A stretch of 64,000 bases of DNA from Bacillus mycoides (GTDB taxonomy: Bacteria > Bacillota > Bacilli > Bacillales > Bacillaceae_G): positions 1-64,000 of the forward strand of contig NZ_CP036135.1 of assembly GCF_018742245.1 (NCBI RefSeq), read 5' to 3'. The notes under the pieces were generated by a model. The model did not search any database, was not told the origin of the DNA, and saw only the letters and a list, made by a program, of their open reading frames with translations. Shown here piece after piece: positions 58,375 through 64,000 of this stretch; the stretch's first letter is position 1, and every line of letters begins with the position of its first letter. The translations under genes were made by a program, and so were the position numbers.

Positions 58375-60837
58375 CTAAGAAGATGAATAAGAGTTTTCTT
58401 TTTCGAGAGTAGATATAGGAAGATTTATATTAACTGTTGTTCCTTTTCCTACTTCACTTTCAATAAGTATCTTTCCTTGGTGCTTCTCAATAATTTTATA
58501 ACAGATCATTAATCCTAAACCGATACCATTTTCTTTGAGACTATAAAATGGTTCTCCTAGGTAAGGTATACGTTCCTGTTCAATTCCACACCCATAATCA
58601 GTAAATCGAATGTTTACCTGGTTTTGATCAGGCACATATTCGATTTGAATCAAGATTTCCCCTCCCATTGAAGTTGCCTCAATTGCATTTTTTAAGATAT
58701 TTATAAAAGCCTGCTTTAATTGATTCCTTTCACAAAGTATGAATGAAGTATCAGATGTAAACTTAGTTGTAATTTGTATGCAATTCATTATTGCTTGAGG
58801 TTCAAGTAACATTACAACTTGCTTCATTAATACATTCAGGTCATTAGTTTTAATTTCTAATGCCTCAGGTTTTGCTAATGTCATAAATTCATTAGTAATA
58901 CTATCTATACGTTCAACCTCTGCTAACACTATATCTATATAATGCTCAGTGTTCTTATTTTCCATTGATTTTAATAACTGCATGAATCCTTTCATTGCTG
59001 TTAAAGGATTTTTAATTTCATGAGCAATTGCAGTGGATAATTGACCTACTACAGCAAGTTTCTCTGATTTTCGTAATAATTCCTCTGTTTTTAGCCGTTC
59101 TGTGATATCTCGAGAGATACTCAAGAAAACATTTTTGCCATTCAAGTTAAAAACACGGACACCAAATTCAGTTGTTATTGCTCTTCCTGTCGGAAAAACA
59201 AATTCATCTTGCAAAGTGAAAGAAGTTTGCCCTTCTCTAATTTTTTCTATCACTCTTTTGATTATCGGAGAATCTGGTGGAACGTTACTAGGAAATGGCA
59301 TCGAAAGAAGCTCTTCTCTACTATATCCAAATCTTTTACACGCAACAGGATTTACCTCAATAAATCGAGCCGGAAGTTGATCTTCATTTAGCTCTACTAC
59401 ATATACTGCGTCAGTTGCTTGTTCGATGAGCGCACGGTATTTCATTTCACTGTCTCTTAATTGTTGATGTAATTGACGGCGTTCTCTTTCTGCTTGTTTC
59501 CTTTCAGAAATGTCTCTACAAATTCCTGATAAAGCAATTATATTGCCCCTTAAATCTAGAATTGGTGAAACCGTCACGTTTACATCAATTAGAGTTTTAT
59601 CTTTTCGTTGTCTAACTGTTTCTAACCTAGTAATAACAGGATCTTGTATATTGGTATTACTAATATTTTTGATTAACTCTAAAGTTTCATTCATTAAAAA
59701 ATCAGGTACGCAAGGTAATTTTTTTCCTACTGATTCTTTTTCTGACCAACCAAATATCTTCTCATAAGCTTTATTCGCTTGCAACATATGTCCATCTAAA
59801 TCAAATATAGTGATAGCATCTACATTATGATTAATAAACGATTCCAGTCGTTCTTTCGTTACCTTTAGTTCATTTTCCGCATTTATTCTTTTCGTTATAT
59901 CAACAGTAGAACCAACCACCTCAACCACTGTTCCCTCTCTTTTAACTGGCCTAAGAGAGAAAAGTATCATAGTCTCATCATTTGGCCATGGTAGTTCGAA
60001 AGTTACTTCTTCACCATCCCATGCCTGTTGATAATACTTTAGTAATCGAGGAACTAAATGGGATGGAATAATGGAAGAATCTATAGTAGGTAAAAGCTTC
60101 CCTACAACTTGTTCAGAGTGAAATCCTTGTTGATAAAATAATTGTCCATCACACAGAGTATGAATAAAATTCCCATTTACTTTTTTAAATTTAACAATAC
60201 CTCCTTGTAGTTCATGTACGGTATCCCTTAATTCCCGCTTTGATTCTAGTAAAGTTTCATTTGCTTTAGCTAGGTCTTGTGTTAAGTAATATAAATTTTG
60301 ATAGGATTCCATAAGAAAAACACCAATTAAGAGTCCGCAAGATATAAATAATGTACCTTGGATGTCAAGAAGTATAAGTGAGATAGAAGGAAAAAAGAAT
60401 CCAAATATCCAATGAATTATGGCTAGATAAACAGCTAGATAAAGAAAAACGCTTTTAAAGGGATGGGTATTTTTGAGATATGTTTTGAATATAGTATATA
60501 TAGTAGCAATGCTTAAAGCAGCTATCAAAGCTGGTCCCCAATCACCACCAAGGTAGAAAATACGCATAAATAAAATAAACATTAACGTAATCCAACCAGC
60601 TGTACGACCAAAATAAATAAACGAAATAATAAGAGGAACGGCTCGCAAGTCATAAAACAATCCCATGTGCTTAAAATTAAAAATCATCAAAATAGCAGCT
60701 ATGATACCTGCATATGTCCCCAAAAATAAATGGATAAATTTATTATCCATTTTCCTTATAAATACTTGAATAAAAATAGCTGAACTAGCTAGGAAAGAAA
60801 AAATAGATAGATTAATGAAGAATCCTGTGAACAGCAT
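58375..60837 (-). CDS. PAS-type sensor histidine kinase with 5TM-LYT-like membrane domain
   Basis: An 820-residue protein: a membrane domain of about six segments (1-195, with FIYFGRTAGWITLMFILFMR resembling the LytS-type 5TM domain), three PAS domains (about 215-325, 330-450 and 465-590), a phospho-acceptor domain (AIAHEIKNPLTAMKGFMQLL, His near 604) and an ATPase domain (FINILKNAIEA; GIGLGLMICYKIIEKHQG). The catalytic part is of the KinA/KinB/KinE sporulation-kinase type, which has no dedicated response regulator and usually feeds Spo0F. AAAGGAGGGAATATGGC precedes the start. Confidence 0.9.
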   Translation of the reverse strand: MLFTGFFINLSIFSFLASSAIFIQVFIRKMDNKFIHLFLGTYAGIIAAILMIFNFKHMGLFYDLRAVPLIISFIYFGRTAGWITLMFILFMRIFYLGGDWGPALIAALSIATIYTIFKTYLKNTHPFKSVFLYLAVYLAIIHWIFGFFFPSISLILLDIQGTLFISCGLLIGVFLMESYQNLYYLTQDLAKANETLLESKRELRDTVHELQGGIVKFKKVNGNFIHTLCDGQLFYQQGFHSEQVVGKLLPTIDSSIIPSHLVPRLLKYYQQAWDGEEVTFELPWPNDETMILFSLRPVKREGTVVEVVGSTVDITKRINAENELKVTKERLESFINHNVDAITIFDLDGHMLQANKAYEKIFGWSEKESVGKKLPCVPDFLMNETLELIKNISNTNIQDPVITRLETVRQRKDKTLIDVNVTVSPILDLRGNIIALSGICRDISERKQAERERRQLHQQLRDSEMKYRALIEQATDAVYVVELNEDQLPARFIEVNPVACKRFGYSREELLSMPFPSNVPPDSPIIKRVIEKIREGQTSFTLQDEFVFPTGRAITTEFGVRVFNLNGKNVFLSISRDITERLKTEELLRKSEKLAVVGQLSTAIAHEIKNPLTAMKGFMQLLKSMENKNTEHYIDIVLAEVERIDSITNEFMTLAKPEALEIKTNDLNVLMKQVVMLLEPQAIMNCIQITTKFTSDTSFILCERNQLKQAFINILKNAIEATSMGGEILIQIEYVPDQNQVNIRFTDYGCGIEQERIPYLGEPFYSLKENGIGLGLMICYKIIEKHQGKILIESEVGKGTTVNINLPISTLEKENSYSSS

Positions 60838-60949
60838 GCCATATTCCCTCCTTTTTACATGTATTCGACAAAAAGTATAAAAATCCTACAAATTGCATCA
60901 TAATTAGTCCTATTATTCTAAATTATAAGGCTATTTTCGGAGGAGAGAT

Positions 60950-61093
60950 ATGAGTAGTGATAAAAATTTAGCCCCTTTTTACCAGGGTTATCAATTGGGT
61001 GTGTTGGATAACAATATTTATATAGTTTTCAGCACAAAAAATTTCCATTCCAGAGAAAATCACATTCCAGATTTATTTGTAATCAATTTCTAA
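60950..61093 (+). CDS. 47-residue protein, unknown
   Basis: The ATG follows GGAGGAGAGAT, a strong site. It reads SSDKNLAPFYQGYQLGVLDN, then NIYIVFSTKNFHSRENHIPD and LFVINF. It is soluble-looking, without a known family, and alone in the gap between the kinase and the next small gene. The strong ribosome site supports a real small gene. Confidence 0.5.
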   Translation: MSSDKNLAPFYQGYQLGVLDNNIYIVFSTKNFHSRENHIPDLFVINF

Positions 61094-61364
61094 TGAACCG
61101 TTAATATATTTGGTATCGAATGAGATTATGTTTGTTATTCGGGATTTTAAGTAGCTTAAATGAAATTTCGAAAAATAGGGTTTGAGAATGATTTTTTTAA
61201 AGGTTGTTGCATACCTTTTATTAAGTATTGGAATTATTAAAAGTTATTTTGGCAGGGTTAGCGAGGATTGTGAAGAAACATAGTGTAATTGTAAAAATAT
61301 ATGAAAACAAAAAGCATGTAAGGATGAGTTGTAAGCGTACTATTGGAAAGGAAGTGGGGAAATC

Positions 61365-61571
61365 ATGATACATCGATATGAAATTGATTTTTCTGTGATG
61401 TATGATGGCAAGGTAACAGACTTACAATCAGCAATTATTCCAGCACAGTCTTTAGAAAAAGCAAACAAGAAATTACAATCGGAAGTAAAGCGGAGGTTAG
61501 GGAAATGTGTTGTCAAAATTGATCATACAAGTTTACTTGTTTCAGAGGATAGTCGATACACAATTGGATGA
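61365..61571 (+). CDS. Small hypothetical protein
   Basis: A 68-residue basic protein (HRYEIDFSVMYDGKVTDLQS, then LEKANKKLQSEVKRRLGKCV), soluble, of a type common in Bacillus accessory DNA. The ATG follows GGAAAGGAAGTGGGGAAATC. A terminator follows. Function is not recognised. Confidence 0.7.
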   Translation: MIHRYEIDFSVMYDGKVTDLQSAIIPAQSLEKANKKLQSEVKRRLGKCVVKIDHTSLLVSEDSRYTIG

Positions 61572-61583
61572 AATGAGGAGATG

Positions 61584-61607
61584 AGCCTTGCAATCAGCAA
61601 GGCTTTT
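61584..61607 (+). terminator. Terminator
   Basis: GCCTTGC pairs with GCAAGGC around a 5-base loop, followed by TTTTC. Confidence 0.75.
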
Positions 61608-61844
61608 CTATTGCTAGAGCTTGATGCAAAGCGAATAATTACAGAATTAGTATATCTATCCCGACAAGATTGATCAGAAAAAGGTCATGTTTTAAAGAAA
61701 TCCGAATAGAAAATGAGTAAATATTCCTTACAGAAATGTCATATTCCTGTAAGGTTATTAGATAGTTTAGGTACTTTTTCCATGTCATAATAAAGACATA
61801 AGAAACGCCAATTTAAAATTATAAGTTATAGGAGAGTGTCAATC

Positions 61845-62156
61845 ATGATTGTAACAACAACGCAGGGAATTCAAGGGAAAGAAATTAGTGAATATATTGA
61901 TATTGTAAATGGTGAAGCTATTATGGGTGCAAATATTGTCCGCGATTTATTCGCTTCAGTTCGTGATGTTGTCGGTGGTCGTGCTGGTGCTTATGAAAGT
62001 AAATTAAAAGAAGCACGTGATATTGCAATGGACGAAATGAAAGAACTTGCAAGACAAAAAGGTGCTAATGCAATCGTTGGTGTTGACGTAGACTACGAAG
62101 TTGTTCGTGATGGTATGTTAATGGTTGCTGTAAGTGGTACGGCTGTACGTATATAA
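61845..62156 (+). CDS. YbjQ/UPF0145-family protein
   Basis: A 103-residue protein: [20 protein letters not shown], then [35 protein letters not shown] and [10 protein letters not shown], which is the full YbjQ (DUF74) pattern, a pentameric fold of unsettled function sometimes called heavy-metal-binding. ATG 61845 follows AGGAGAGTGTC; a GTG at 61836 overlaps that site. A strong terminator follows. Confidence 0.92.
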   Translation: MIVTTTQGIQGKEISEYIDIVNGEAIMGANIVRDLFASVRDVVGGRAGAYESKLKEARDIAMDEMKELARQKGANAIVGVDVDYEVVRDGMLMVAVSGTAVRI

Positions 62157-62176
62157 TAAGATAGAAAACAGGCTCT

Positions 62177-62212
62177 CCCCGTAAAGTGTATATGCTTTAC
62201 GGGGATTTTTTT
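62177..62212 (+). terminator. Terminator of the YbjQ gene
   Basis: CCCCGTAAAG pairs with CTTTACGGGG, followed by ATTTTTTT. Confidence 0.9.
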
Positions 62213-62300
62213 GTTGGAAAAATTTTGGGGTATACCCACGAGGCCGCTTGTACACATGTAATCCCAAAATAATATGCCATAATTTCATTCAAGCCAGTAT

Positions 62301-63980
62301 TTAAACATTTTGCAAAAGCGGTAAATAAATGTACACCGAGGTTCCTACTCCAACTTTACTTGTTATACAAATTCTTCCCTGATGACTTTCAATAATTTTG
62401 TAACTAATCATTAAACCGAGACCTGTTCCTTTTTCTTTCGTACTATAAAAAGGTTCAGCAAGTTTTGCAATTCTTTCTTCTGGAATACCAATCCCCTCAT
62501 CTGAAATACAAATTTCCACCTCATTGTTACTTACTTTCTTAGTGGTAATGGTTATGTCTCCCCCATGTGGCATTGCTTCAATCGAATTTTGTAAAACATT
62601 GATAAACACTTGTTTTAATTGTTTTTTACAACAATCAATATATACAACGTCAGGATCCGTTTGGAATGTGACATGAATATTTGTCATAATTGCCTTTGTG
62701 TTAATTAATGATACAACGTTTTTTAAAATTACATCGATGCTCTCTTGTTCAAAAGAACATACCTCAGGCTTAGCAATCGATAAAAATTCATGAATAATAG
62801 ATTCAATGTGCTCAATTTCAGAAAGTATGAGTTGAAAATATTTTGATTCATGTTTCATTTGTATCTCTAATAATTGTATAAATCCTTTAATAACAGTGAG
62901 TGGGTTTCGCACTTCATGTGCAACCCCTGCAGCGAGTTGACCGACAGTAGCTAATTTATCTGATTTATTTAGTAGTTCCTCTGTCTTTTTCCGCTCTGTA
63001 ATATCGCGAACCATAACCATCACTTTATCTGTTAATAGCGGTAAACATCGTGCTTCAAAAAAGTAAATACTATTATGCATGAGCAAGGAGTAATCTACAA
63101 TTTCTATGGAATTATTCTGCTGTACCCTTGCAATTGCTTCTTGTAGCTGCAGGGCAACATCTAAAGGTAACACATCCTGAAATTTTTTATACATAAATTG
63201 TTCGACAGGTACATAAAATCTTGATGGACAGCCGGCTTTATAATCAACGATTACTCCGTCAAGTCTTGTTAAAAAACATAAGTCTGGGAGTGCTTTAAAA
63301 ATTAATTCTAACTCTGAAGATTTTTCTATAAGTTTTTCTTCTACCTGTTTCCGATGCGTAATATCAATACCAACTGCCCAGTGACTGTATCCAGGAACAG
63401 GGAATTCTTCTGAAAGGTTTGACCACAGGATTGTTTTTTCATCACCGTTTTTACAAGTAAGTGTCATTTCCCAATCACGAAAGTTTTTACCGAGTTCAGA
63501 AAATCCATGAAGTAACTGGTTCCGATACGTTTCATCTGGATAAAGTAGCTCTAACGCGCAAGGATTGTTAATAATTTCAGCGGCACTATAACCTGTTACA
63601 AGTTCACACTCTCGGTTCCATATGACAATATTCCCTTCTTCATCACAAGCATCAACCATAACGGGCATGTTGTGTAAAATCGTATATAATTTTTCAGCAG
63701 GGATAGATTGATCTTTCTGCAATTGCTGTAATGTATTCATTCCTTTATTCGTTATAATCGTTGCAAGGGATTTAAAGTATATAGTGCAAGACTCAATACT
63801 ATCTTTAGGCGAAAAAATCACAAAATCACCAATCTTATTTTCATTGAATATAATAGGGACATGAATTTTTGCATGTAAATGTATATCAGAGGATGGTGTG
63901 CCGTAATGAAATATGATTCCTCCGTTGCAATCAAGCAGCTGATGTGAAATCTGTGTTAAAAGATAAAAGTGTTCTGCCAT
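62301..63980 (-). CDS. PAS-domain sensor histidine kinase, sporulation-kinase type
   Basis: A soluble kinase of 559 residues from the ATG at 63980: an N-terminal GAF-like or partial sensor region (1-85), PAS domains (about 95-205, with MVDACDEEGNIVIWNRECEL, and 215-330), a phospho-acceptor domain (AAGVAHEVRNPLTVIKGFIQ, His near 353) and an ATPase domain (GTGLGLMISYKIIESHQG). It resembles the 820-residue kinase in its catalytic half. No clear ribosome site precedes the ATG, and the frame stays open to the window edge, so the true start may lie outside. A partner regulator is not visible. Confidence 0.88.
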   Translation of the reverse strand: MAEHFYLLTQISHQLLDCNGGIIFHYGTPSSDIHLHAKIHVPIIFNENKIGDFVIFSPKDSIESCTIYFKSLATIITNKGMNTLQQLQKDQSIPAEKLYTILHNMPVMVDACDEEGNIVIWNRECELVTGYSAAEIINNPCALELLYPDETYRNQLLHGFSELGKNFRDWEMTLTCKNGDEKTILWSNLSEEFPVPGYSHWAVGIDITHRKQVEEKLIEKSSELELIFKALPDLCFLTRLDGVIVDYKAGCPSRFYVPVEQFMYKKFQDVLPLDVALQLQEAIARVQQNNSIEIVDYSLLMHNSIYFFEARCLPLLTDKVMVMVRDITERKKTEELLNKSDKLATVGQLAAGVAHEVRNPLTVIKGFIQLLEIQMKHESKYFQLILSEIEHIESIIHEFLSIAKPEVCSFEQESIDVILKNVVSLINTKAIMTNIHVTFQTDPDVVYIDCCKKQLKQVFINVLQNSIEAMPHGGDITITTKKVSNNEVEICISDEGIGIPEERIAKLAEPFYSTKEKGTGLGLMISYKIIESHQGRICITSKVGVGTSVYIYLPLLQNV

Positions 63981-64000
63981 AGTTTGTATTTCTTTTACGT

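Noticed and set aside
1..64000. tRNA, rRNA, cry toxin or classic antibiotic-resistance genes
   Set aside because: None was found on reading both strands.

Overview
The window reads as part of a large, low-GC plasmid (or plasmid-like accessory replicon) of the Bacillus cereus group (B. cereus, B. thuringiensis and relatives). The basis is the very AT-rich DNA with strong AGGAGG-type ribosome sites, IS6/IS240-like and IS231-like insertion sequences typical of this group, plasmid-type genes (a replication-initiator-like gene, an FtsK-like ATPase plus a Replic_Relax protein, UvrX/YolD SOS genes, MerR-like DUF3967 proteins) and B. cereus-type Rhs and Cna_B surface proteins. The first base is the A of the start codon of the initiator-like gene, as expected if a circular plasmid sequence was rotated to begin at its rep gene; that is inference. 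No tRNA, rRNA or CRISPR array was seen.

Layout. 0-5.4 kb: initiator-like gene, an AT-rich gap with an iteron-like repeat pair and three consecutive hairpins, then a compact operon (two small proteins, FtsK/SpoIIIE-like ATPase, replication-relaxation protein) and a convergent XRE regulator. 5.8-8.6 kb: a broken SOS Y-family polymerase gene, a broken Rpn gene, an orphan res-like recombination site, and a secreted Gly/Ala-rich protein followed by a small membrane protein (candidate bacteriocin plus immunity). 8.8-27.1 kb: an island of polymorphic toxin parts: a 5'-truncated Rhs protein with a GIY-YIG nuclease tip, several detached toxin tips (two HNH-type, one TNT-like, one unassigned) and many immunity-type genes (LRR, RraB-like, two SUKH, DUF4262, barstar, Imm59-like, DUF6630-like, PoNi). 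It is cut up by two identical IS6-family copies, one IS231-like element and a mobile cassette bounded by 38-bp Tn3-type inverted repeats.

27.3-38.6 kb: a serine resolvase with its three-subsite res locus, a broken amidase, a polysaccharide deacetylase, a YkyA-like lipoprotein, a histidine kinase whose response regulator is a pseudogene, a secreted protein, a LysE-type exporter divergent from a MocR regulator, and a series of very small membrane or lipoprotein genes separated by terminators and a recurring GAAAGTAAACTT hairpin. 38.6-44.8 kb: an SOS operon (UvrX, YolD, small protein) behind two LexA boxes, a second MerR-like DUF3967 gene, two small membrane proteins, a structured RNA, a solitary TnpB with its probable omega-RNA, and an Rpn nuclease. 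45.1-64 kb: an amino-acid permease, a lipoprotein alpha carbonic anhydrase, a second copy of the structured RNA, a 2,618-residue LPXTG surface protein with 24 Cna_B repeats, two PAS-type sporulation-kinase-like histidine kinases, and small genes including a YbjQ family member.

The contents suggest replication and DNA-transfer functions, contact-dependent competition (Rhs toxin plus a stock of immunity genes), surface adhesion, and sensory or cell-wall functions that could affect sporulation or envelope behaviour. The most distinctive candidates for undescribed biology are the detached toxin-tip/immunity island, the paralogous structured RNA pair, the small-ORF/hairpin array near 37-38.6 kb, and the secreted protein/membrane protein pair at 7.3-8.3 kb.
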